From the NCBI GenBank assembly GCA_947444055.1, contig CANEYR010000006.1:49560-113559 (forward strand): DNA of 64,000 nt, written 5' to 3'. A model generated the notes under the pieces. That model searched no databases. It saw only the letters and a list, made by a program, of their open reading frames with translations, and was not told where the DNA came from. The DNA is from Planctomycetota bacterium (GTDB taxonomy: Bacteria > Planctomycetota > UBA1135 > UBA2386). Shown one piece after another: positions 1 to 8,820 of this stretch (positions are counted from its first letter, which is position 1; each line of letters starts with the position of its first letter). The position numbers and the translations under genes are program-made.

Positions 1-92
1 AACGGGGCCGGAACCGGCCGCCAGCGCTCTCGGGTCAGGTTTGCCAAGCTCGTGTCGACGCCGCCCCCCGTCGCAGCCGATAACACCGCCCT

Positions 93-1244
93 GTGACCGA
101 CTTCGATCTCAAGCCCGACTGTCGCCATGTTCGTTGGGACCGCCCCTGCGCGCCGCACAAGCACCGCGGCAAGGTGTGTAGTTCGTGCGATGAGTACGCG
201 CCGATCCGCCATCGGGTGTTGATGGTCAAGCTCGCGGCCACCGGCGATGTGTTGCGCACGACAGCGTTCCTGCGGGCGATCCACGCGACGTGGCCGGCCG
301 CGAAGGTCACCTGGCTGACGCGCAGATCAGCGGCTGGTCTGTTCGATGGCAACCCGCTGGTCGACGAAGTGCTCGTCACCGACGACGCCGTCACCGCGGC
401 GCGCTTGGCCACCGAAGTGTTCGACGTCGTGTTGTGCCCGGATGCTGATCCGGACGCGGCGGTGCTGGCCGCGATGGCGAAGGGCAAAGAACGGCGCGGC
501 TATGTTCGCGACGCCGCGGGGCGCATCGTGCCGCTGTCGCCGGGAGCCACGCGTTGGCTCGCGATGGGCTTGTCCGATAGCGCCAAGAAGGCGAACACCG
601 AGACCTACCAGAAGCTCGTGGCCGAAGTGTTGGGACTCGATCCGTCACTCGTGTCCGAGCCGATCCTTGAGCCAAGCTTGCGCGATGCTTCGGATGCGCG
701 CGCGCTGGTGCAGGGGCTTCCTCGCAAGGGACCGCTGATCGGCCTCAACACCGGGGCTGGTGGTCGTTGGGCCTACAAGGTGTGGACGCGCGCGCACCAA
801 GTGACGTTCTTGCAGCTCGCGACCGATGCGGGCTTGTCGGTGTTGTTGCTCGGTGGGCCAGAGGAAGTGGCGACCCATCGGGAGCTGCTGGCGGGCGCCG
901 AAGGGCTGCCGGTGTTCGATGGCGGCAACCACAATTCGTTCTCGCGGTTTGCGGCGTTGATCGACCAATGCCGGGTCGTGGTGACCAGCGACTCGCTGGC
1001 GGTGCACGTCGCACAGGCGCGCAAGGTGCCGGCCGTGGTGCTGTTCGGGCCGACCTCGGCGGCGGAGATCGAGCTGTATGGCCGCGGCACCAAGATCGTG
1101 CCCAAGGATCTTGAGTGCCTGTGCTGTTACTTGCCGCGCTGCGAACGAGTGCCGCATTGCCAGGCGTTGATTGAGCCCAAGGTGGTGCTGGCCGCCGTGC
1201 AGCATTGGCTGGCGGTGGCTCAGCAGGGAATGCACGCTCGGTAG
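93..1244 (+). CDS. Glycosyltransferase family 9 (heptosyltransferase-like) with cysteine clusters
   Basis: This 383-residue protein resembles ADP-heptose:LPS heptosyltransferases, which add sugars to lipopolysaccharide core at the inner membrane. The family core is visible from VLMVKLAATGDVLRTTAFL (about residue 43) through GLNTGAGGRWAYKVW to the C-terminal nucleotide-sugar site VVTSDSLAVHVAQ and ALFGPTSAAE-like VVLFGPTSAAE. Unlike E. coli WaaC/WaaF it begins with a cysteine-rich segment (CRHVRWDRPC then CSSC) and ends with another (CLCCYLPRC, then HC), suggesting a metal or Fe-S site. Start is GTG at 93. The true sugar donor cannot be told from sequence. It lies 63 bp upstream of the kinase gene; other envelope genes (WaaP-like, kdsB) occur further along. 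Confidence 0.85.
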   Translation: MTDFDLKPDCRHVRWDRPCAPHKHRGKVCSSCDEYAPIRHRVLMVKLAATGDVLRTTAFLRAIHATWPAAKVTWLTRRSAAGLFDGNPLVDEVLVTDDAVTAARLATEVFDVVLCPDADPDAAVLAAMAKGKERRGYVRDAAGRIVPLSPGATRWLAMGLSDSAKKANTETYQKLVAEVLGLDPSLVSEPILEPSLRDASDARALVQGLPRKGPLIGLNTGAGGRWAYKVWTRAHQVTFLQLATDAGLSVLLLGGPEEVATHRELLAGAEGLPVFDGGNHNSFSRFAALIDQCRVVVTSDSLAVHVAQARKVPAVVLFGPTSAAEIELYGRGTKIVPKDLECLCCYLPRCERVPHCQALIEPKVVLAAVQHWLAVAQQGMHAR

Positions 1245-1280
1245 CATCGCGGTGCGTCGCTACCATCGGCGCTTCGTCGC

Positions 1281-1296
1281 GCCCACGTTCGTGGGC
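1281..1296 (+). other. Hairpin just upstream of the kinase gene
   Basis: The bases GCCCAC-GTTC-GTGGGC form a perfect 6-bp stem with a 4-base loop, ending 11 bases before the ATG at 1308. There is no T-tract, so it is not a classical terminator. It could affect translation of the kinase or be chance in GC-rich DNA. Confidence 0.3.
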
Positions 1297-1307
1297 CAAG
1301 AAGCCCC

Positions 1308-4300
1308 ATGGTCAATCCCGCTGAAGACCTGCAGAAGGATCCCCTGTTGCAAACCGCGCCCTCCTGTGAGGGTTTCAAAGTGCTGGAGCCGGCGGTGCTC
1401 TACGCCAAGATCGGGGCTGGCGGCATGGGGGCGGTCTACCGCGGTCGCCACTTCAGTCTCGAGTGCGACGTCGCCGTGAAGGTGCTGCGGCCCGAGCTCG
1501 CGCTCGACGAGCAGTTCGTGTCGCGCTTTGCGCGCGAAGCCAAACTTGCCGCGCGCATCAGCAACGACAACGTCGTGCGCGTGCTCGATGTCAAAGAGAA
1601 GAATGGCATCCACTATCTGGTGATGGAGTTCGTGAAGGGAGAGACGGCGCGCGAACGTGTCAAGCGGAAGGGGCCGCTGAAAGAGGCCGAGGCGCTGGCG
1701 ATCTTGGTCGGGGCGACCAACGGACTGCGCGAGGCGCACGCGCAGGGCATCGTGCATCGCGATATCAAGCCCGACAACGTGCTGGTCGCTGAGGACGGCC
1801 GCATCAAGCTGGCCGACTTGGGGCTGGCCAAAGCCAAGCAGAATGCCGGCGAACAGAACCTCACGGTGTTGTCGTCGGGGGTCATGGGCACGCCGCAGTA
1901 CATGCCACCCGAACAGTGGCGCACGCCGGACGTGTCGCCAGCCGCGGACGTGTGGGCGCTGGGGGCGACGCTCTACTACTTGTTGGCTGGCAAGAGTGGC
2001 ATTCCGTCGGGCGAGATGTTGGTGATCGCCGAGCACATTCGCGATCACGATTTTCCCAGCATCCTGTTGGTGCGACCCGATGTGCGGCCGGAGGTAGCTG
2101 CCCTGCTGGCGAAGTGCACTGCGAAGAAGCCGGAGCAGCGCTTTGCCGATGCGCGCGAACTGCTGAAGGAACTGCGGCCGTTGGTGACGATTGACGACGA
2201 CTTGTTGCGGGATCCGGCCGCGGGTTCGAGCAACTCGAGTGCGGTGTTGGTGACGCCGCCGCCGCGGGCGACCCTGGCGCGCATCAAGTTGCAGGTGCAA
2301 GAGAATCCGGATGAGGTGCCGACTCGCGTAGGTGCCTCGCCGGTTGGGACAGGGTCAGCAGCGTCGTCGGCAGTGGCGTCGTCGACCGAACTACGCCCAC
2401 CTGGTGCTGTCGTCTCGCCAGCGGGACCTGCGGTGGCGCCGCGACCAATCTCGCGCAGTCATTTGCCGTGGCTGATCACCGCCCTCGTGGTCGTCGGCAC
2501 CGCCGTAGGTGGTGGCTATGCCGCCGGTTGGTTCGGTCCCGTGCCACTTGAGCGCAACGAAGTGGCGAAGGCGGACGCGCCGATCGTGCCTGCGACCCAA
2601 CCGGCGAAGCCAGCCGAGGTGCCAGCCAAGGGCGACACGACGTCAGCACCGAAGGCCAACACGGACACCGCCGCTCCGACCACGACGCCAACGGTGCCGA
2701 CGAACAACCAGCCAGCGAACAACCAACCCGCGAATGACTCGCCAGGGAACGCTCCGCCAACGAACGCCGTGGTCGTCACGCCGCCCGCGGCGAAGCCGCC
2801 AGTCGAGGCGCCGCCGGATCCGGCGCCCGCCAAGCCAGAGCCAGTTGTGATCGAGGATCCCTCGGTGGCGGCGAAGGCCGCCCTGGCGCGCGGTCTCGAA
2901 GCGTTGCCGCGCAGTGGTGGCCTGGAGACAGCAATCGTCGAGTTCGAACAGGCGCTGCGCTTGGACGCGACTTTGGCGCCGGCCAAGCAGAGTCTCGTGC
3001 TGGGGCTCGTTCGCAAGCAGAAGCAACTCGCGACGAGTGATCCGGATGCTGCATACGACGCCGCGCTGCGGGCGCGCGAGTTGGCGCCGGACGATGGCGA
3101 TGTGCAGGCCGCCGTGGCGAGTGCCGTGGCGTCATTGCAGCAGCGCATGGCGGCAGCGGTGACGTTGCGCACGCCAGTCGTCGATGCCGTGGTCGGTGAG
3201 TTGACGATCAAAGTCGAAGGCAGCGCCAACGTGCCGAACGTGCGCACCGTTCGCGTGGCGATCGATGCGAACGAAGCGGGAGGAGCAGGGATGCCGTTCC
3301 CGCTGGCGCAAGCGACGACGGCACCCGTCGTGGGCGGCGTCTTCGAAGCCTTGCTGCAGGCCAAGGGCGATGGCCCGCAACTGCTGCGAGTGCAAGTCGA
3401 AGATGTGCGCGGCCCCCTCGGGGAGATGGTGCCGCGCGGCATCGTGGTCGACACCAAGGCACCGGACCTCACGATGGTGGCGCCAGCCGAGGGGGCATTG
3501 GTAGCGGCGGTGAGCGAGTTCGTCGTGCGCGTGCAGGATGGTTCACCGACGACCGTGCGCATCGCGGGGCAGAACGCATCGCGTCAACCCGATGGCAGCT
3601 TCGTCGCGCGCGTCACGCTTGCCGATGGCGCCGCCGACGTCGCGGTCGAGGCCACGGATGCGACCGGGCGAGTCGGCACGGCCAAACGCAGCGTGCGCGT
3701 CGATGCCAAGCCGCCGGTGGTCGAGGTCGCGCCGGGTCTGCCGCCACTGACGAAGGACAAGGAACTGCGCATTCGTGGCGTTGTGCGCGATGCGAACACC
3801 ACGACGTTGACGGCCGCCGGCAACGGCGTGCGGGTTGCCGCCGATGGCGCGTTCGAGGCCGTCGTCGCGTTCGCCGAGTCGCGTGCGTACGAGGTCGCAC
3901 TCGTGGCCACCGATGTGGTCGGCAACGTGGGGCAAGCGGTGGTGCAGGTTCGCCACGACGGCGTGCCGCCGGTGTTGGCGTTTGGCGAACCGATCGCCGC
4001 GACCGTGCTCGCCGGGCCATTGCAGCTGACCGGCAGCGTGACCGACGACTCCGTCTGCGAAGTCTTGGTGAATGCCGTCGCGGTGCCGGTGCAAGACGGT
4101 CGCTGGTCCGCCTCGCTGACGGTGCTGGCCAACGCGGAACTCGTCGTCACCGTGACGGCGCGCGATGCGGCCGGCAACGAGGCGGAGCCGCTGCGCCTGT
4201 CGGTGCGTGGGGAACAACCGTTGGTCGAACTGCCTTGGGCGGTGGCCGCTCCCGGTTGTGCGCGCATCACGATCGGCGAGTTGGTCTATCCGAGCGTCGT

Positions 4301-5006
4301 GGTCGAGAAACAAACGCAGCTGCGCATGGTGTTGGTGCCCGCCGCACCCGCGGGGTTCACGATGGGTTCGGCGAGCGGCGAAGCCGAGCGCGGCGAGGAC
4401 GAGACTTCGCACCAACGTGTCATTGGTCGCGCGTTCTGGCTCGGCGAGACCGAGGTCACGCAGACGCAGTGGCAGACGGTGATGGGCAACAACCCAAGCA
4501 AGCGACCTGCCGCCGATCGCCCAGTGGACAGCGTCAGTTGGAACGACTGCCAGCAGTTCGTGCAGAAGCTGAATGCGTCGAGTGGGGGCTTCCGGCTGCC
4601 GAGCGAAGCGGAGTGGGAGTACGCGTGCCGCGCCGGGACGACGACCCCGTTCGCGTTGGGCACCGCGGTGACGCCTGAGCAGGTGAACTACGACGGCAGC
4701 CGGCCCTATGCGGGGGCGCCCAGGGGAACGAACCGCAAGCAAGCGGTGCCCGCGGGCAGCCTGCCGGCGAATACGTTCGGGCTGTTTGAGATGCACGGCA
4801 ACGTCTACGAGTGGTGCGAAGACAAGTACGCGCCGTATCCCGGCACCGGCACCGAGCAGCCAGTGGTCGGCGATGGACCGCGCGTCGTACGCGGCGGGGC
4901 TTGGGGCAGCATGGCGAGCGGTTGTCGTTCGGCCTTTCGTTTCGGCAGCAACGAGCCGTGGACAAAGAGTGAACGCATCGGCCTGCGCCTGGCGCGCTCC
5001 CTGTAG
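1308..5006 (+). CDS. Transmembrane Ser/Thr protein kinase with Ig-like modules and FGE-sulfatase-fold domain
   Basis: This is a 1232-residue Hanks-type kinase fusion. The cytoplasmic kinase domain (about 28-290) has the glycine loop IGAGGMGAVYRG, VAVK lysine (58), HRDIKPDN (150-157) and DLG in place of DFG (170-172). A proline-rich linker precedes one membrane segment (about 386-408). The extracytoplasmic part has a Pro/Thr/Asn-rich stretch (PANNQPANN), a helical TPR-like section (about 520-620), and several Ig-like modules with ATDATGRVG-type repeats. It ends in an FGE-sulfatase fold (FTMGSASGEAERGEDE, FRLPSEAEWEYACRAG, MHGNVYEWCEDKY, RVVRGGAWG). The last domain has only one Cys (GCRSAFR) where true formylglycine-generating enzymes use two, so it is probably a binding domain. 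Likely a membrane sensor kinase; its ligand is unknown. Confidence 0.9.
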   Translation: MVNPAEDLQKDPLLQTAPSCEGFKVLEPAVLYAKIGAGGMGAVYRGRHFSLECDVAVKVLRPELALDEQFVSRFAREAKLAARISNDNVVRVLDVKEKNGIHYLVMEFVKGETARERVKRKGPLKEAEALAILVGATNGLREAHAQGIVHRDIKPDNVLVAEDGRIKLADLGLAKAKQNAGEQNLTVLSSGVMGTPQYMPPEQWRTPDVSPAADVWALGATLYYLLAGKSGIPSGEMLVIAEHIRDHDFPSILLVRPDVRPEVAALLAKCTAKKPEQRFADARELLKELRPLVTIDDDLLRDPAAGSSNSSAVLVTPPPRATLARIKLQVQENPDEVPTRVGASPVGTGSAASSAVASSTELRPPGAVVSPAGPAVAPRPISRSHLPWLITALVVVGTAVGGGYAAGWFGPVPLERNEVAKADAPIVPATQPAKPAEVPAKGDTTSAPKANTDTAAPTTTPTVPTNNQPANNQPANDSPGNAPPTNAVVVTPPAAKPPVEAPPDPAPAKPEPVVIEDPSVAAKAALARGLEALPRSGGLETAIVEFEQALRLDATLAPAKQSLVLGLVRKQKQLATSDPDAAYDAALRARELAPDDGDVQAAVASAVASLQQRMAAAVTLRTPVVDAVVGELTIKVEGSANVPNVRTVRVAIDANEAGGAGMPFPLAQATTAPVVGGVFEALLQAKGDGPQLLRVQVEDVRGPLGEMVPRGIVVDTKAPDLTMVAPAEGALVAAVSEFVVRVQDGSPTTVRIAGQNASRQPDGSFVARVTLADGAADVAVEATDATGRVGTAKRSVRVDAKPPVVEVAPGLPPLTKDKELRIRGVVRDANTTTLTAAGNGVRVAADGAFEAVVAFAESRAYEVALVATDVVGNVGQAVVQVRHDGVPPVLAFGEPIAATVLAGPLQLTGSVTDDSVCEVLVNAVAVPVQDGRWSASLTVLANAELVVTVTARDAAGNEAEPLRLSVRGEQPLVELPWAVAAPGCARITIGELVYPSVVVEKQTQLRMVLVPAAPAGFTMGSASGEAERGEDETSHQRVIGRAFWLGETEVTQTQWQTVMGNNPSKRPAADRPVDSVSWNDCQQFVQKLNASSGGFRLPSEAEWEYACRAGTTTPFALGTAVTPEQVNYDGSRPYAGAPRGTNRKQAVPAGSLPANTFGLFEMHGNVYEWCEDKYAPYPGTGTEQPVVGDGPRVVRGGAWGSMASGCRSAFRFGSNEPWTKSERIGLRLARSL

Positions 5007-5049
5007 TCGCGGGCTCGCCCTCGTTGCGCGAGCGAGGTAGCCTCTGCGC

Positions 5050-5982
5050 GTGGTGTTCCTCGGACTCGATGTGGGTGGCAGCAAGTGTCGCTTCGAATGG
5101 TGGCCAGTCGGCAGCGGCATCGGCGGTGACGCGGCGAGCGTGCAGCCGGCGGTGCATGGCATCGAGGCCACGGTCGAAGGGATGATCGCCGCCCTGCGTC
5201 AGGCCACGCGCGTGGCGACGCCGACCGCCGCCGTGTGCGCACTGGCTGGCGCTGGCGATGCGAAGACCAGGGAAGCACTGGTTGCTGGTGTGCGTGCGGG
5301 CGGCGTGGCGTTCCCGCTCGCGGTGGTCGGGGATGTCGTGGCAGCTGCCGCGGCGGGTTTGGCCGATGGTCCGGCGGTGTTGGTGTGGTCGGGAACTGGT
5401 TCCTTCGCGATCGCGCGGGCCGCCAACGGCGAGCTGCACCGAGTGGGTGGGCGCGGCTACTTGCTCGGCGACCAGGGCAGCGCCTACGACTTCGTCCGTC
5501 GCGCGGCGGCCGCGGCGCTGCTCGCGGTCGATGGCTTGGGGCCGACCACAGCACTCACCGCCGCGCTGACGGCGGCGTTTGCGGCGCCCGCCCCGGAGCG
5601 ACTTGGCGCGGTGTTGCAGCGCTTGTCGCCGGGTGAAGTCGCCGCGAAGTTGCCCGTAGTCTTGGCGACCGCGGCGGCGGGTGACATGGTCGCCAAGGCC
5701 GTGTTCGCGGACGGGGTCGAGGCGTTGGCGATGCTGGCGGCGGCGGCGGTGCGGCAGGCGGGACTCACTTCGACCGCGTTGCCGGTCGCCTTTGGCGGCG
5801 GCGTTCTCACTGAAGCGGCAGCAATCGCCGAGGCCCTGAGTGTTCGCCTACAGGCTGTTGGTGCCAGGGCACCGCGCGTCATTGCCCCGCGGGGGGCCGC
5901 GCAAGCCGCCGCGTGGCTCGCGCACGGTTGGCATCACCGTCTGTCACCTCAATACGAATGGGTGAACCGTGTCGCGCTCTGA
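5050..5982 (+). CDS. BadF/BadG/BcrA/BcrD-type ATPase, N-acetylglucosamine kinase-like
   Basis: The 310-residue protein has the ASKHA-family phosphate-1 motif FLGLDVGGSKCRF at its N terminus, a phosphate-2-like WSGTGSFAIA (about 117), RGYLLGDQGSAYDFVRRA, and a C-terminal VAFGGGVLTEA adenosine motif. This pattern fits eukaryote-type N-acetylglucosamine kinases and the related BadF ATPase family. It most likely phosphorylates an amino sugar in the cytoplasm, but the substrate is not proven. Start is GTG at 5050, 43 bp after the kinase stop, with a TAGCCT box six bases upstream and no Shine-Dalgarno sequence. Its 3' end overlaps the next gene by 14 bp. Confidence 0.75.
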   Translation: MVFLGLDVGGSKCRFEWWPVGSGIGGDAASVQPAVHGIEATVEGMIAALRQATRVATPTAAVCALAGAGDAKTREALVAGVRAGGVAFPLAVVGDVVAAAAAGLADGPAVLVWSGTGSFAIARAANGELHRVGGRGYLLGDQGSAYDFVRRAAAAALLAVDGLGPTTALTAALTAAFAAPAPERLGAVLQRLSPGEVAAKLPVVLATAAAGDMVAKAVFADGVEALAMLAAAAVRQAGLTSTALPVAFGGGVLTEAAAIAEALSVRLQAVGARAPRVIAPRGAAQAAAWLAHGWHHRLSPQYEWVNRVAL

Positions 5983-6400
5983 CCTCACCTTGCGCGATGG
6001 CCGCGTGTTGCCGAAGGACTGCTTTCACCTGAGCTTCTCGCGCAGCGGCGGGGCGGGTGGTCAGCACGTCAATAAGACCGAATCGAAGGTCGACCTGCGG
6101 CTCGATCTGACCGCCGCGACAGCCGTGCTGGGCCTGCGCGACGTGCATCGCATTCGGTCGGTGCTCGAGAACCGCATCGATGCCGACGGCATGCTCTACG
6201 TGACCGCGAGCGAGCACCGCAGCCAGTTCCAAAACTACGAGGCGGCGATGCTGCGCATGGCAGGACTGCTGGCAGGTGCCCTGGTGCGGCAGAAGCGACG
6301 CATCGCGACGCGCCCCACTCGTGGCAGCCAGCGGCGGCGGGTGGATGAGAAGCGCCACCGCGGCGACATCAAGCGGGGTCGGCAGGACGGCGGCGGCTGA
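5969..6400 (+). CDS. arfB: ArfB-like peptide chain release factor (GGQ domain protein)
   Basis: The 143-residue protein carries the catalytic release-factor motif GGAGGQHVNKTESKV (around residues 28-42) followed by a basic C-terminal tail (RQKRRIATRPTRGSQRRR). Codon-recognition domains of RF1/RF2 are absent. This layout matches ArfB/YaeJ, which hydrolyses peptidyl-tRNA on stalled ribosomes, with the tail entering the empty mRNA channel. It starts GTG inside the preceding sugar-kinase gene (14-bp overlap), so the two are probably cotranscribed although unrelated in function. Confidence 0.88.
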   Translation: MSRSDLTLRDGRVLPKDCFHLSFSRSGGAGGQHVNKTESKVDLRLDLTAATAVLGLRDVHRIRSVLENRIDADGMLYVTASEHRSQFQNYEAAMLRMAGLLAGALVRQKRRIATRPTRGSQRRRVDEKRHRGDIKRGRQDGGG

Positions 6401-6454
6401 TTCGCTGCGTTGTTCGAGGGTCGCCGAGCTTGCGCTCGCGCGGCGCCGCGCCGA

Positions 6455-7717
6455 CTAGGCGTAAATCCCGCGCATGCGCGTGGTCTCGGCCACGCGGTTG
6501 ACGCCGAGCATGTAGGCGGCGATACGGTTGCTGACTTGGAACTTGCGGGCCATGTCGACCACGGAACGGAAGGCGTCGACCATGATGTGCTCCATGCGGT
6601 CCTCGACTTCCTTCTGCGTCCAGAAGAACGCCATGCGATCCTGCACCCATTCGAAGTAGCTGACGGTGACACCGCCCGCGTTGGCCAGGATGTCGGGGAT
6701 CACAAAGATGCCTTTCTGGTCGAGCATCTTGTCGGCGTTGGCGGTGCATGGTCCGTTGGCACCTTCCACGATGATCTTGGCCTTGATGTTGCCGACGTTG
6801 CGGCTGGTGATCACGTTCTCGGTTGCCGCTGGCACCAGGATGTCGACCGGCAGTTCGAGCAGGTCGCCGTTGCTGATCTTGGTGGCACCCTCGTAGCCGT
6901 CGAGGCGCTTGTGCTTTTGCAGGTGCGCCTTCACGGCTTCGAGGTCGAGACCGCGCGGATTGTGTATGCCACCGTGCATGTCGCTGATGGCCACGATCTT
7001 GATGCCGAGCGTGGCGAGTTGCAGTGCCGAGATCAGACCGACATTGCCCGAACCCTGCACCGCCCCGGTGCATTCCACGCCGTTCATGCCAAGGTGCTTG
7101 AGCGCTTCGCGCGTCACCAGCATCACACCGCGACCGGTCGCTTCGATGCGCCCGAGCGAGCCACCAAGGCTCACGGGTTTGCCGGTGACGATGGCCGGCA
7201 AGTAGCTGCGTTGGTGCATGGAGTAGGTGTCCATGAACCACGCCATGATCTGGCCGTCGGTGCCCATGTCGGGGGCGGGTACGTCGCGGTCGGGGCCGAG
7301 CAGGTCCATGATGCCGGTGACGTAGCGGCGCGTGACGCGCTCGAGTTCGCCCTTCGACATCTTGAACGGGTCGCAGATGACGCCGCCCTTGCCGCCGCCG
7401 AACGGCACGTTGACGACGGCGCACTTCCAGGTCATCCAGGCCGCCAGTGCGCGCACTTCGTCGCGGTTGACGTTGGGGGCGTAGCGGATGCCACCTTTCG
7501 CCGGACCGCGCGAGGTGCAGTGGTGCACGCGGTAGCCCTCGAACACATTCACCGACCCGTCGTCCATCACGACCGGCATGCTGATGGTGATCTCGCGTTC
7601 GCACGCGCGCAGGATGGCGATGATGTTGGGCTCGAGTCCGAGGCGGGCTGCGGCCAAGTCGAGCCGAGCCTGCATGGCTTGGAACGGATTCTCTTCGCTG
7701 CTGACGGGTTGGTTCAT
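6455..7717 (-). CDS. Glutamate dehydrogenase (Glu/Leu/Phe/Val dehydrogenase family)
   Basis: A 420-residue enzyme interconverting glutamate and 2-oxoglutarate plus ammonia with NAD(P). The substrate site is clear: RVHHCTSRGPAKGGIRY (K74), MTWKCAVVNVPFGGGKGGV (K98, catalytic K110). The Rossmann half contains EATGRGV and GAVQGSGNVG. The ORF track extends to 7945, but homology begins at MNQPVSSEENPFQAM, so the ATG at 7717 is chosen; the extra 76 residues are low-quality sequence that would overlap the divergent neighbour. Length is normal for the hexameric small GDH type. Cofactor preference cannot be read with certainty. Confidence 0.92.
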   Translation of the reverse strand: MNQPVSSEENPFQAMQARLDLAAARLGLEPNIIAILRACEREITISMPVVMDDGSVNVFEGYRVHHCTSRGPAKGGIRYAPNVNRDEVRALAAWMTWKCAVVNVPFGGGKGGVICDPFKMSKGELERVTRRYVTGIMDLLGPDRDVPAPDMGTDGQIMAWFMDTYSMHQRSYLPAIVTGKPVSLGGSLGRIEATGRGVMLVTREALKHLGMNGVECTGAVQGSGNVGLISALQLATLGIKIVAISDMHGGIHNPRGLDLEAVKAHLQKHKRLDGYEGATKISNGDLLELPVDILVPAATENVITSRNVGNIKAKIIVEGANGPCTANADKMLDQKGIFVIPDILANAGGVTVSYFEWVQDRMAFFWTQKEVEDRMEHIMVDAFRSVVDMARKFQVSNRIAAYMLGVNRVAETTRMRGIYA

Positions 7718-7769
7718 GCCGAGTGGCCGCTTGCGGATCGCCGGAGGGCGGGGGAACGTACAACGGACC

Positions 7770-8501
7770 ATGCACGCCAGCAACAAGCCGCAAAATGCGA
7801 ACGCCCCTGAGGTGGCGCTGACGGTTGGTAGGCATGCGCAGGCGGTGCTCGCCATGTGGCATGGTTCGCTCGGCCGCACCGTTCGTTGCGTGCCGACTCG
7901 CCGCACGCTGGCGGTCCAGGTCGGGGATGACTGGTTGTTCGGCAAGCTGCGGCGTGGCGCTGCGCATTCGGCGGCGGCGGAGTGGCGTTGGCTGCACGTG
8001 CTACCGCTGCTTGGTTTGCAGGTGCCGGAGCCGGTAGCGTGGATCGGTCACAAGAACCGGTCGCTGCTGGTGACGGTGGGGTTGCCGGGGCGATCGCTCG
8101 ATGCGTGGGCGCTCGATGCCGTGCGCGAAGGTTGGTTCGACGAGTTAGTCCGTTACGCGTGCCGTTGCGTAGCGCCGGTCGTGCGTCGCTTGCACGATCG
8201 CGGCCTCATCTATCGCGACCTCTACTGGAACCACGTGTTCGCGCTGGATCCGCATAGCGACGCGCCGCCGATGTTTCTTGATGTGGAGCGGGTCTGTGAA
8301 GTGCGTTGGCAGAGCCGTCGCTGGCTGGTGAAGGACCTCGCCGGCCTGTTGGCGTCGGTGCCGGTGCCGCTGCCAAAACGCGCCGGGTTGCGGTTCCTGC
8401 GGGCCTACCTGGGGGAACGGCTGCGCGCACACCGGTTGTTGTTGCGGGCCATCGTCGCCAAGGCGAGCCGCATCAAGGCCCACGTGCCGCGCTACGGCTG
8501 A
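7770..8501 (+). CDS. WaaP-like lipopolysaccharide core kinase
   Basis: The 243-residue protein resembles the WaaP/InaA/Kdo-kinase group of small protein-kinase-fold enzymes that phosphorylate LPS core sugars. Seen motifs are VRRLHDRGLIYRDLYWNHVF (catalytic loop) and MFLDVERV (metal-binding DFG equivalent), with a basic C terminus (RLRAHRLLLRAIVAKASRIKAHVPRYG). The ORF track starts at 7578 inside glutamate dehydrogenase. The ATG at 7770 gives a normal N terminus and a 52-bp divergent promoter region. A TACAAC box lies five bases before this ATG, so the message may be leaderless. Confidence 0.75.
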   Translation: MHASNKPQNANAPEVALTVGRHAQAVLAMWHGSLGRTVRCVPTRRTLAVQVGDDWLFGKLRRGAAHSAAAEWRWLHVLPLLGLQVPEPVAWIGHKNRSLLVTVGLPGRSLDAWALDAVREGWFDELVRYACRCVAPVVRRLHDRGLIYRDLYWNHVFALDPHSDAPPMFLDVERVCEVRWQSRRWLVKDLAGLLASVPVPLPKRAGLRFLRAYLGERLRAHRLLLRAIVAKASRIKAHVPRYG

Positions 8502-8512
8502 GCGAGCGCCCG

Positions 8513-8552
8513 TTCCCGACTCCTTGCACGCCCCTTCCCGACTCCTTGCACG
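8513..8552. repeat. Tandem duplication of an 18-bp unit
   Basis: TTCCCGACTCCTTGCACG occurs at 8513-8530 and again, identically, at 8535-8552 (22-bp period). It sits between the convergent WaaP-like and PEP-CTERM genes. No function is evident. Confidence 0.8.
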
Positions 8553-8565
8553 ACTGCCGGCGCGA

Positions 8566-8820
8566 TTACTTCTTGTTCGTGCGCCGCCGTCGGCGCGCGG
8601 TGAGCGCCAGACCAATCAGGCCAGTGCCCACCAACAACAGCGTGCTCGGCTCGGGAACCGGCGCCGAGCCATCGATGCCGCCGTTTTCGCCGGCATGCTG
8701 CTGGCCAATACCCGAACTCAGGTCGGCCGTGTAGGAACGGGTCGACACTTGGGCAGAAGGGCCTTGAGCAGGGATGGAACCCAAGGCGAATGCGAGGACT
8801 AGACAGAATGCGAGTCGCAA
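8566..8820 (-). CDS. Small PEP-CTERM sorting-signal protein
   Basis: An 84-residue secreted protein. It has a signal peptide (MRLAFCLVLAFALGSIPAQG), a mature region of only about 30 residues rich in Ser, Gly and Gln (STRSYTADLSSGIGQQHAGENGG), then the PEP-CTERM tripartite signal: VPEPST, a hydrophobic helix (LLLVGTGLIGLAL) and a basic end (ARRRRRTNKK). In this system exosortase cleaves and anchors or releases such proteins at the envelope. No exosortase gene is in the window. The almost absent mature domain is unusual. It lies convergent to the WaaP-like gene and divergent from rnpB. Confidence 0.8.
   Translation of the reverse strand: MRLAFCLVLAFALGSIPAQGPSAQVSTRSYTADLSSGIGQQHAGENGGIDGSAPVPEPSTLLLVGTGLIGLALTARRRRRTNKK

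Noticed and set aside
1308-5006. Active formylglycine-generating enzyme domain
   Set aside because: Only one cysteine (GCRSAFR) is present near the expected site, and no sulfatase gene is nearby.
3543-5171. 542-aa minus-strand ORF opposite the kinase C terminus
   Set aside because: Arg/His-rich shadow; the plus strand encodes clear Ig-like and FGE-fold motifs.
6410-7810. 466-aa plus-strand ORF across glutamate dehydrogenase
   Set aside because: Antisense to a full-length dehydrogenase with all active-site motifs.
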